Of a stretch of DNA of 64,000 bases, positions 25,268-35,299 are shown one piece after another. The DNA is from Bursaphelenchus xylophilus (lineage: Eukaryota; Nematoda; Chromadorea; Rhabditida; Aphelenchoididae): contig CAJFCV020000004.1 of assembly GCA_904066235.2 (NCBI GenBank), positions 5,890,001-5,954,000 on the forward strand. Direction: 5' to 3'. Made by a program: the position numbers and the translations under genes. The notes beneath the pieces were generated by a model. That model was not told where the DNA came from, did not search any database, and worked only from the letters and a program-made list of their open reading frames with translations. Each line of letters opens with the position of its first letter. Position 1 is the first letter of the stretch.

Positions 25268-26340
25268 ACAGGGAACTCAAAATCACTTATAAAAACTTTT
25301 ATTTACTTATAAAAACTTCGCACAGTGCAGGATAGATAAAAATTTATTCAAACAAAGTAAAAAACAACTTGACTCTGATATATTACCGGTTACACATGTG
25401 GTTAGCGCATCTTCTGTGTCCTGACGGGGCTAACTTGCTTCTGTGCGGATTTTCTATGGGTACTCCTGCGGCTAGATGCACTGAAAATAGTCAAAGATAA
25501 AGAAAAAGTAAATAAAATTTTCGGAGATAGTTTATTATGAGATCTCATTGAACTCATTTTTTGTGCTTTTCCATCCCAAAAATTAGTTTGAGGTTCAGAA
25601 ATTTAGCAATGAGATTTCGAGACATCAAGTTTTTCATGTTGTACTAGGTCCAGGTGAATATTATCAACATACCTGAGGCATCCGAGAGTCATTTTTTCCA
25701 GACATTGTGTGCACGTTGCCCATTTACTTCCTCCGCGAACATTTTGTGATTATCTGAAATAGTGGGTTCACCTGGACCTAGTACAACATAAGAAAACTAT
25801 GTCTTCAAAAGTTTCTGGCCTTCTGATATGTGGAAGCAGTTTAAAAAACCTACCAAAATCGAGGAAAGAGTTCTTCATCCAAATTCTTGATTGATCATGC
25901 TTGTTTCTAGATCTTCCCAGGCTGTCTGCTCTTCCATTTTGACATGTTTCCTAATCGGGAAGTTTCTTATGTTCCGGATTTTTCATCTACCCACTTTACA
26001 GTCCTGTAAAAGAAAAGAACTCACTAGAAACACCTTACCTTGTTCCATCCAACGTTTAAATACCCTCTTTGACCAGTACTGCTATGAAAAACTTAGAATT
26101 TCTAAGTCTCGCCCATGCGTTCAAAAAGCCAAAAGCGTCTTTGGCGCTCAACTGTTTTCTTTTCGGAGTCCTTATTGGTAATTATAGGTAAATAAAAGTT
26201 CTTATAAGTAAATAAAATTTCTTATAAGTAAATGAAAATAGGCTCCGCCTTTTTTTAACTTATAAGTGAATTTTTGGGAAATATTTTTACCTATAAGTAA
26301 ATAAAAGTTTTTATAAGTAAAAACGAATCCCCTGTGATTT
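25268..26340. mobile_element. Inverted-repeat element with TTATAAGTAAATAAAA repeats
   Basis: The ends are inverted copies: atcacagg with cttataaaaact near 25268-25310, and its complement near 26305-26340. Several cttataagtaaataaaa copies lie at 25290-25320 and 26185-26320. A separate perfect internal inverted repeat of about 23 bp (tgttgtactaggtccaggtg) lies at about 25636-25658 and 25767-25790. No transposase is recognised. Confidence 0.6.
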
Positions 26341-26704
26341 ATAACTTTTTTAAACGTAAACTTCCATTAATTTTTCCCCTTGAACTTGATTGTCGATGCA
26401 AGAAGTATATGTTAAACGGAACCTTTCCGTTTTCAACGGCTTCCCCTTGCAGTTTTAGAGCGGAAGGCACGCCATGAGCCTGATGTATTCAAAAACAACG
26501 TTCCATTGTGTTAACTTTTTTTTTATATCTATACACCTTTTTTAAATGTATAGCCTTGATTAGTACAAAGAAAGCATAAGTAAAAACGATAAACGATGAT
26601 TTGAGCTTGGAAAGACTCTTGTACAGTAGAACCGAAAAATGAAAAGATGCAAAAAAAATGTTTCAATTACAAGAAAACGCGTTGGCCATGGTCGAAAACA
26701 TCTA

Positions 26705-27629
26705 CAGGGTCTTTCAAGAAATGTGCAGGAAAGTAGGAGGCTATAACTTTCGGCGGAGGCGGCGCAGAGAGTTCGTTTTTGGAATATGTATTTTTCAGTG
26801 ACATTATTTTTTGCCTACGAAATAACACGCTTTTCGAGTGCAAACTGAGGTCGCTACGACCTTCTGAAGTAAAGGCATCTCTACCCCGAAAACCAGGGTT
26901 TTTCGGTTGAAAATGATCGAGAAATTTCAGAGTTTTTCGGTCGAAAATCAGCGAGAAATGTCGGGTTTTTTGGGGGGTTTCGATAGAGCTGACGTTGAAA
27001 ACAGGGAAGGGAATTGCCAACACGTTGAAAATTAAGCAAATATTCGGCTGCTCTCATTCTGACACTTTGGCTAGCCAACCAGTTTTTGTTAGCAGTTTAA
27101 AAGTTTGGTTGTCATTCCAGTCCTTTGACGCCCATTACACCCTTTGACTAGTTTTTATAAGACTTCACAGCCATTCTGGTGCCTTGGCTAGCCGATTCCA
27201 GGTTCCTCAAATCCCTAAATGATGTCACGCTTCTTCGCGGAAGATACCGAAAAATAAACCCGAAATCTGCCCCAAGTTGAGGCTAGCCGAATATTTGCTA
27301 AATTTCCAACGTGTTGGCAACATCCTTCCCTTTTTTCAACGTCAACTCTATCGGAACCCCTGAAAAAATCCGACATTTCTTGGTGATTTTCAACCGAAAA
27401 AGACCGAAATTTCTCGATCATTTTCAACCGAAAAAACCTGGTTTTCGGGGTAGAGATGCCTTTACTTCAGAAGGTCGTAGCGACCTCAGTTTGCACTCTA
27501 AAAGCTTGTTATTTCGTAGGCAAAAAATAATGTCACTGAAAAATACATATTCCAAAAACGAACTCTCTGCGCCGCCTCCGCCGAAAGTTATAGCCTCCTA
27601 CTTTCCTGCACATTTCTTGAAAGACCCTG
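26705..27629. mobile_element. Tc1/mariner-type palindromic MITE (A)
   Basis: Starts CAGGGTCTTTCAAGAAATGTG and ends with its complement, flanked by TA on both sides (26703-26704 and 27630-27631), which is the Tc1/mariner target duplication. The terminal inverted repeats are about 330 bp and nearly the same at both ends. The centre (about 27050-27280) is unique. It has no transposase. The open frames on both strands here are the arms and are not genes. Confidence 0.88.
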
Positions 27630-27631
27630 TA

Positions 27632-29104
27632 TAGTGGCTGACAAAATTTTCTTTCCACCTGTATCTCGGGAACCGTTGGGCCTAGAACCTCCAAATTCGG
27701 CATAGAAACATTATGGGGCAATCTAACATCACACCCAAAAAATCATATCAGTTGATGCACTTTCAGTGCACTTTTTATGCAAACGGCAAAAACGTGATGA
27801 CAAAATTTTCTTTCCACCGCTTGTAAATTATAAGCCAGAGGGCGCTATGGCATGATTGTGGTGTCGTTGTGATCGCGAAGAAGTCCTCTTTCGATCCGTG
27901 GCACAATTTTACAGGACCTTTCGTATGTTCGCCCTTGGGCGTCTGCCCATCGTTGCCTTGACAGTTTTCTGCCAAATTCGTGGCCGAGAAGCTCGCAGAA
28001 GGCCCAAGGAGATGAAACTGCCGTTAAAAAATCTGCTATTTGTGTTTGCAACATTGTTTACACCGGCAGTAAAATTAGATTCAATTTAAGTGTAAAATGT
28101 GCACTTCCAGGGTTCGCGAAACCAGAAAATCGCTTATGTACAGAATGGAAAAGTCCAAATAACATGCGTTTACTAGACATATGGCGCATTTTAGGTATTA
28201 TGCGACAGTCTGTGTTGAAATCTACTACCTTATCTTACCCCCCTCTGGTCTATGTCGTCTTTAGTAACGCAGGTTGTTGCATTATATGACGGGGAGGAAT
28301 TGACATTACTTATGCTTGACATATTGGAACTTTTGACCACCAGACTACCTTAATACATTGACTTCGTCCTGCCTTTAACGTTTTTGGCACGACAAGTTGC
28401 TTGCGCGGGAAGCTTAGGGTTGCAAATTTTGTACATGGGGCATGCGGAATCTTTCTTCTGCTCAAACCTAAACGCGACATCAGAGACTAAAATCGTCACT
28501 ATTTTTTAAGGCTGTAGTATCATAGAAAACATATCAGCAAAAAAAGTTACTTGAATTGTCTGCAGGGTCCCCGTAATAACGTAATTTTCTGGTAACGAGA
28601 ACCCTGGAAGTGCGCATTTTCCTATGCAACACGCTTAAATTAAATCTAATTCTACTGCCGGAGTAAACAATGTTGCAACCATAAATACCAGGTTTAATAA
28701 GGGCAGTTTCGTCTCCGTGGGCCTTCTGCGAGCTTTTCTGGCCAAGAGTTTAGCTGAAAACGGACAAGGCGACGATGAACAGACGCCCAAGGGCGAAAAA
28801 ACGAAAACTATTGTAAAATTGCGACACGGATCAAGAGAGGACTCCTTTGCGAACACAACGATACCACAATCATGCCTTAGCGCCTTCTGGCTTATGATTT
28901 ACAAACGTTTTTCCAAAGTGGAAAGAAAATTTTGTCATCACGTTTTTGCCGTTTGCATAAAAAGTGCACTGAAAGTGCATCAAATGATATGATTTTTTGG
29001 GTATGGTGTTAGATTGTCCCAGGATGTTTCTATGCCGAATTTGGAAGTTCTAGGCCCAGTGGTTCCCGAGATACGAGGTGGAAAGAAATTTTTGTCAGCC
29101 AGTA
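27632..29104. mobile_element. Long palindromic MITE (B), abutting element A
   Basis: Ends are TAGTGGCTGACAAAA on the left and its near-complement ...TTTTGTCAGCCAGTA on the right, next to TA. The arms are about 490 bp (27632-28125 and 28585-29104), for example gcataaaaagtgcact and gaaaattttgtcatcacg in opposite orientation. The loop is about 450 bp. No transposase is seen. Its left end begins immediately after the TA that ends element A. Confidence 0.82.
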
Positions 29105-29584
29105 TAGGAGGAGAGTTTTTTCCCCAATGCTCCATCCCCCGGCCTACCACAATGGAAACTTTGCAAAACACAAAATGTTACAGTAATCCTGGAATTATTC
29201 AAATTTTGCGAAAACGATTGACACTTTATGCCCTGCGGCCGTTCTATGAGTCAAATTTAATCAAATTCGGTCATGGTCACATCAACAACGTCCGGGCCTG
29301 GCTTCACCTTGTGAAAAACCCCGATTTTGGCCATTTTTTGTCCGTTTTTTGTGTGCACACAAATTGGCGCGCACCATGAACTGCAACAACGCTGTAACAT
29401 TTTCTTTCATTTCAAATTCCAATATTCCATCTGAAACGGAATGCCAATCGAGAAATTTATTTCGTCGCGGCGGTTTAAAAACGCAAAAATAAAACAAAAA
29501 CGAGAATTCGTTGTTTTTTTTCTCCGAAGGGAGAATTTCCTGTAAATTTGCGTTTAATGTTGCTAAAGCGGTTGTTGCACAACC
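29105..29584. other. Upstream region of the RFWD3-like gene
   Basis: Intergenic sequence between element B and the RFWD3-like start codon. It should contain its promoter. No other feature is recognised. Confidence 0.5.
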
Positions 29585-31976
29585 ATGGACGACGACGATA
29601 TTTACCAGCTGGCTTCTCAGTATCCACTTCATCTTCTGAATTATGACTCCGACGATATCTACGCAGATGAATACAGTCCCGACCGATCTCCCTCACCATC
29701 ATTCCGAATGGCCATCGCAGCGGTATCCAGGCGTGGTGCCCGAGGACGAGGGCAATTTGCCAGAAGAGGGGCCAGAGGTCGATCTTCCACTGGCGGTGCC
29801 ACCAATGCGACCCCTGCTTCAACATCCACTCGAGGACTTAGAGCCGCACGAGGAAGGAGGAGTGCAACCGGCCGAGGAGCCACCATCGCTACTCAACCAG
29901 TTGTTTTACCTCCGGTGGTTCCTGGTATATTTTGACTACTTTCTTTACAATTATTTCAAGGTTTATACCTAATTGTTTCAGAGCAAGCCGTTGGAATTCC
30001 GAGTGGAAGTGATGATATCGTCTCGATGCAAGCTAACTTGGATGCAAATCCTGGTTCTAGTTCTGGAATTCCAATGAAAAGAATAAAGTAAGTAAAAATT
30101 CTTTTGCCGAATTATAAGTATAGGCTTGATTCACCAAAAAAGGGCCTGAATGCTACCTTCCAAGACTCAGAACAAGACAGTGGCTGTACAATTTGTTATG
30201 AGGATTACGATAGTGATCAGCATCGCTTGGTTTGCTTGAAATGTGGCCACATTTTTGGAAAGAGTTGCATTATTCGATGGATCCAGTCAGAAAGAAATGG
30301 AAATTGTCCGACCTGCAAAACCAAAAATACTCTCAAAGACATACGCCCTATATTTGCCCATATCTTCAAGGTAGTTCCTTATATTCTTAATGTTTATGTT
30401 TAGGGAGGAAATGGGCCGGAATTAAATCAAATTCGAGGAAAATTAAAAGAAGTATTGGAACAGAATGAAGCTCTTCAAGTGAAACTAAAAACCACCGAAG
30501 AAGAGTTGGAGAAGGCCTTAAAAACAATCAGCACATATAACGAGTTAAAGCAAGTTCTGTCTTCTGTTTTTCCGAAGTTTCAGAGGGGTTTTGGGGTCCG
30601 CCCCGCTTCTTTAAACGCCCCTGCGAAGTTTAGCTCTTTTCGTTTATAAATGATTATTATTTAGTACTGTGAATGCTAAAGAGTTCAAATTAACAGTCAA
30701 GAAGCTGCCGTTCAATTCGATGTTGGCAAAGGAAGATTATGTGCGAGTTGTGTGTGCCTTAGATAACGAAGAGTTCGTTGTGTGTGGATGCCAGTTGGTT
30801 GCTAAAACAGGAAAAAGTTGTGGCATCGCAAAGGTTTGTTTTTATCAGTCTGTCGGTAAAATAATGGACTCTCTGTCGCTGCACCGATGCGTCGCTGAAG
30901 TAAAAAGCATATTGTTTCTCTCGCTACACAATGCGTTTTCTCGGTGCGATTCTATTTTATGTGCGACAGAGTGCTCATTATTTTCCCGACATCTATATAA
31001 TACAATTTATTGGTCAAAAATTTCCTTAAGATCGATTCGACGAGTATGAAGAAGATACCCCTGCACGACAAGATCGTTAGAGCCATTCATGTTAATCCCT
31101 TCTCTACAAATACGGTCGCGTCGACTTCCGACGACGATACTCTTTGTGTCAGTGATATTTCGTTGCCGGCGAACCAACTCCGTTTTCAATATAAGCTTCC
31201 ATCTCATGGATGGGCGTGTTGCTGGACTTCCGTCCACCAGATTGCGGTCGGACTGAAGAGTGGCCGAGTTTTGTCTTATGCCCCTGGTCGTGATCCAGAA
31301 GATTTAACAAATGGGGAAGGTGACAAGCCTGTTATGTCCTTGACCTTCGATCCCAACCACCGTGTTTTGTTTATCTGCGCATCAAATTCGGTCAGAGCCT
31401 ATCGCAATGGACAGTTATACACTTTGCTCGATAACAGTACGTTACTTTACTAATTAAATTAGTTGTTTTTAGTATCGATTGCCAGTTTCTGCTACGATCC
31501 CGTAACTAATTGTTTCCTGTTGACAGTTCCGCCTATTCAAGGGAAAGTGAGGACAGTCCTACAGATATATAAAGTGGATTTCCAATGTTTAGTGAGTCTA
31601 TTTAACTATTATTAATCCATTTACCCAGGGTATTGTAAGACAGGTTGGCAATTTTCAAACGGCTTCGTCGAAGCTGAGTAAGAACACCGTAAACATTATC
31701 TGGGCTGAACCTGGAGGCCAGTTGCTATGTGCTTTCTTCGACGAGGACCGTCATTTCACAAGTATACTAAATTGGGGCATCCCAGAAGAAAGAAAACTGG
31801 AAGATCAACCTGGGTTCTTAGTTACAATAAAACATAAGCCGACGGACCACATTGTACATTATGCACAAGCCCAAAAACAAGCTCCCCCATCGCCTACGGC
31901 TCCATGTGGTGTCCAAAATACATTGTACATGGTCACCACTACCAACATGTTTTGTTATTGTCTCATTTACAGCTGA
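29585..31976 (+). CDS. RFWD3-like RING/WD40 E3 ubiquitin ligase
   Basis: Exons start at 29585, about 29982, about 30123, about 30404, about 30665, 31030, about 31474 and about 31628. The N-terminus is acidic, then arginine/glycine-rich (RRGARGRGQFARRGARGR). A C3HC4 RING follows (CTICYEDYD, CLKCGHIFGKSCIIRW, CPTC), then a coiled coil (LKEVLEQNEALQVKLKTTEE), then a WD40-type C-terminal half (VRAIHVNPFSTNTVASTSDD, WACCWTSVHQIAVGLKSG, FDPNHRVLFICASN). This order RING, coiled coil, WD40 is that of RFWD3, which ubiquitinates RPA and other proteins at stalled replication forks and interstrand cross-links. The exon 4 donor at about 30574 is the least certain splice. The gene ends 46 bp from the convergent NDUFB11 gene. 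Confidence 0.85.
30849..30992. mobile_element. Short palindromic MITE in RFWD3-like intron
   Basis: About 144 bp with inverted ends: GTCGGTAAAATAATG...CTCTGTCGC on the left and GCGACAGAG...CATTATTTTCCCGAC on the right. It occupies most of the 194-bp intron 30836-31029, much longer than neighbouring introns of about 40 bp. Confidence 0.7.
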
Positions 31977-32022
31977 TTAAAAGGAAAAGTGTTTATGACT
32001 CTAATAACGTCATAGAAAATAC

Positions 32023-32726
32023 CTAGATAATGATCTGGAAGTCGCGGAGCTCCTCTTCTGAAGGCAATGTCAACTTGACTCTTTCTGGGTCGATGAAGTC
32101 TTTGCTGATCAAAGGTAGACCCGCTTTTCGTCGACGTTCAATCTCCATGTGTGCTTCCCTCAAGGCCCATTCTTTTCCATGAGGCCTAAAGCAACAATGA
32201 AAACTTCAGAAGTACCTTACCAGTCGGGCTTCATAAAGATCATCAGAGAGAAGGTATATATGGAAAGAACGGTCACTGACAAAAACATATAATAGTGAAA
32301 GTTGCTCCAATCGGCATGCTCATTGTGGCTGACCATACCAAACCAAAGCCATTGACGTCTCTGAAGCATCAAATTTTAAATACTACGAAGCAGCCAGCTT
32401 GTGTAGAGATAATTGTATGTATAAATAAGTTGTTTACCATTTGCCCGCCCTGGTCAGGGGCCAATGGACGTCTCCATCCATCCTGAAACAGCCAATCCAG
32501 CCTTCCTTTATTCAATTTGGGCCATGGATTTTCGTAAGCATAAGAATCCGCTCCTGGTCTAAACAAATCGTTGAAAATATTATATTAATTACCTGTATTC
32601 GGCATCTTGTTTCTCAAGTTTATCGTTGATTGGATCCGCGTGGTGATTATCATGGCCGTGACCCGATGCAAACCTTTTCGACGAACGCAGCAGAACTACC
32701 TGGCTGCGCTCCAGGTTCCGCAACAT
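32023..32726 (-). CDS. ndub-11: NADH:ubiquinone oxidoreductase subunit NDUFB11 (ESSS)
   Basis: Four exons on the minus strand starting at 32726 (MLRNLERSQVVLLRSSKRF, an import-type leader) and ending with TAG at 32025-32023. One membrane helix (FLSVTVLSIYTFSLMIFM) is followed by the family's conserved C-terminal part: HGKEWALREAHMEIERRRKA, then GLPLISKDFIDPERVKLTLP. This matches the NDUFB11 pattern of K-E-W, R-R-E, G-L-P-I, DP. It is an accessory membrane-arm subunit of mitochondrial complex I. It is convergent with the RFWD3-like gene and divergent from SGF11. Confidence 0.9.
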
Positions 32727-32984
32727 AACGGTTATAATAAATTTTTACTTTGCAAAAACCCGGCTTTTGAAGAAATATAGAAAAAGTTTTTGACGTTTCG
32801 TTTCTATCTACGCGACGAAACAACACAATTGATTTTACAATTTTTTATAATTATAATACATTCACTCTTACGTACATGCTTTTTTAGAGGGTTCTTCAAG
32901 ATGAAGGCACGTTGTCAAATTGCCGTTATTTTCGTCATCTCAAATTGTTCCGGCTCAAGTCTTTTTGGAAAATTTTTGTAGATT

Positions 32985-33175
32985 TAAAAATTCTTAAAAA
33001 CTAAATTGCCCCTTCTTGTCAAAACGACCGATGAAATAAGCAGTAAAACTATAATACTTACGACTAATATTAACGGTATTCATCAAAGTCTTTTTCAAAC
33101 TCGCGTTTGAAAGCTTCGTATGTCACAATTTTTAATTTAGCCAAAATGACGCTTATTGACATCAGATTGATAAAA
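32985..33175. repeat. Dispersed repeat, copy 1
   Basis: About 190 bp between NDUFB11 and SGF11 that is similar to 39775-39960. Shared blocks include actaaattgc, ccttcttgtc, acgaccgatga, cggtattcatca, gaaagcttcgta and tttaatttagccaaaat. On the minus strand part of it could read as a peptide ending in YEAFKREFEKDFDEYR. It is probably a decayed mobile element or gene fragment. Confidence 0.6.
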
Positions 33176-33241
33176 TTCATCAAATTAACAACCCTAGTTT
33201 TTAGTATTTGAACATCGTTCATATTTTTTGTCAAAGTTTTC

Positions 33242-33956
33242 ATGGAAAACGGGTTTAAACCAATTCCTCAGACTGAAGAGTTCCGGGAGAACGGTAAGTG
33301 TATTTTCTTCGCAACACGTTCCGGATTTAGCTCTGAAACAAGTTTACGCATACTTCATGGATCATCTTCTCACTGAATCTGTACTAAAATATCACCGGGA
33401 CCGTTCACTCTCCACTTCCATGAATCTTGTTTCCTTACCGGACAGCGAAATGCCAAAGCCGCAGTCTTCCAAGGAATCGGTTGGAGTAGAGGCTCAAACG
33501 GCGAATAAGAGAATGCAAGTGGAGTGTGAATGTCTCTGTTGTAACCGCATGATCGCTGCCTCTAGATTCGCGCCTCACATGGAGAAGTGCATTGGCATGG
33601 GGAGGAACAGTTCGAGGTAGTCCGAGGTTTTAAATATATATAACGTTTGCTAGCGTAACCGATGGTTTTTTATAAAATAATTAACTGCGTGTTTGAATTT
33701 TAGAGTTGCACGAAGGAGATTGGCAAACCTTTCATCAGCCCCACCAAGCGCATCTCAATCCCCACGAGTGAATACACGGATATCTACGTCATCAACAGTG
33801 GATGGTTGCGCTTCACCCGCATTTGATATTGAGGATGAATTAATGGAAGACGATGACGACTGGTCCAATTCTTCCACACCAGTGAAGAAGCGGAAGGTGC
33901 CGCCGTCAGTAAAGAAGGATTCAAGACCGAAGACTAACCAGCGAAGTAGGAGATGA
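33242..33956 (+). CDS. SAGA deubiquitinase module subunit SGF11 (ATXN7L3-like)
   Basis: Three exons (33242-33293, about 33331-33616, about 33703-33956) encode about 200 residues. An N-terminal helix ([19 protein letters not shown]) corresponds to the SGF11 helix that inserts into the USP22/Ubp8 module. The SGF11-type C2HC zinc finger is clear: [20 protein letters not shown] followed by IGMGRNSSR, the most conserved stretch of the family. The C-terminus is acidic then lysine/arginine-rich, fitting nucleosome binding. It would act in histone H2B deubiquitination. It ends 65 bp from the convergent AIMP2 gene. Confidence 0.92.
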
Positions 33957-33996
33957 CAAGATCGGGTTTAGAACACGATTCATTCCAGTTATAATA

Positions 33997-34002
33997 TTTA
34001 TT
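33997..34002 (-). terminator. Polyadenylation signal of AIMP2
   Basis: AATAAA on the minus strand (tttatt on plus) about 20 bases beyond the AIMP2 stop codon, in the short convergent gap with SGF11. Confidence 0.6.
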
Positions 34003-34021
34003 AAAACAACAAATTAACAAT

Positions 34022-35010
34022 CTAAACGGCTTTGCTCACTCGGTTTATCCAAAGTTCAGTATTACTGGCGACAGTATGGGTTCCAACAAGATCTTTCAAC
34101 AACAAATCGGGAAGAAGAACGGAACTTCTGGAGGCCAGGTAATCGATCTCACTCAATCGACGATTAACTGGTCGATAGAATTGATCAAAGCTGATCTTGT
34201 CGTTGAGGAAGGTGTCCGCCAACACCAACCATTCGTGAGTTTCAAGCGCGGAAACGCCGTCTAGTGGGTCGTAGACTTGCAAAAGTAATCCCAAGCTCTT
34301 CCATACGGATACACGGCCAACAATTGGGGCGGGAGTCAATCCAGAAAGTTTAACAGTTCCTAAAATCATGGATACTGGAAAGTGCTAGAACTCCACTCAC
34401 CTTTTGTTGTTTTGAAATGGATTGAGCCCTTTCCGTTGGCCTTTGGACCGATGTGAATTCCTCGGAGTCGACCCAATTTGATCAAGGATGATAACCATTT
34501 GATATCAACAACTTGACATTCCAAAATTCCTTCAAAGTTTTTGGAGATTTGGTTTCGATAATCGTGGATTTTAACATGTGGGTTGGCAGGGTCAGCTTTT
34601 ACGTTGAAGGTAGAATTTGGAGGATGTGAAAGCGTTAACAAGGAGGTCGACTTGGGTGCAGGTTCTTTCTTTTCTTTTGCCACTACTTTATTCGCGGCAC
34701 GAGCTTCCTTCTTTGCAGCCTTCTTATCCGCCTTTCCACCAGCCTTCGTATTTTCTTCATCGGCGATAGTCAAATAGGACACACCAGAAGCCAAATATTC
34801 ATCCAAGGTTTTTTTAAACTCCACCAGATTTTTGATCAAGTCGAGTTGTTTTCTCTCCAGGTCTTTTACGGGATCGGAAACCGATTTTGTAGCGGATGAA
34901 TTCACCTGTACTTGACTAGCCCCATGGATGGATTCGATCTTGTACATGGGAACGGTGGGTTTGATCTCTAGATCTTGTAGCAGCGGTGGAATCCTGTACA
35001 TGTGGGCCAT
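34022..35010 (-). CDS. AIMP2 (p38/JTV-1), scaffold of the multi-tRNA synthetase complex
   Basis: Two exons join at about 34409 and 34369 through a GTGAGT...TTTTAG intron of about 39 bp. The N-terminus MAHMYRIPPLLQDL, then MYKIESIHGAS, then a leucine-rich coiled coil (LERKQLDLIKNLVEFKKTLD) matches the order in AIMP2 (MYxxxxIHG, LExRQxxILxxLxxLK). A lysine/alanine-rich linker follows, and then a GST-like C-terminal half (GLLLQVYDPLDGVSALETHE, EWLVLADTFLNDK) that is diverged. Just upstream of the ATG is TTTCAG, a likely trans-splice or 5' exon acceptor. It shares a 290-bp divergent promoter region with the copine gene at 35300. Confidence 0.8.
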
Positions 35011-35299
35011 TACACAATCTGAAACAGATAGAAATCAATGAACCTTGGATTAGCGGCAAGACAAATGACACTTGGTATTCTCGTCCTCGTCTTGCAATTT
35101 CCATTTTCGGGCGCAAGCTGCCATTCAAAAACTCGCATTTTCAAAATTCTTTTTTATACGGCTCCTTTGTGATAACTTATTATTTATTTGCAGAGATATA
35201 GGGTTACCCTAAAAAAACAAGGCTTCTTATAATTACATAAATAATGTTCTTTAGTTCCACGTATTATATTTAATTTTTTTTAATTGGTGATAGAGCGTA

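Noticed and set aside
26667..27634. Open frames of 107-118 codons on both strands
   Set aside because: They are the two arms of a palindromic MITE, giving the same peptide from both ends.
27775..29379. Open frames of 66-121 codons
   Set aside because: They lie in the arms of MITE B and its flank and have no domain.
29475..29886. Minus-strand frames opposite the RFWD3 first exon
   Set aside because: Antisense shadow of the arginine/glycine-rich coding exon.
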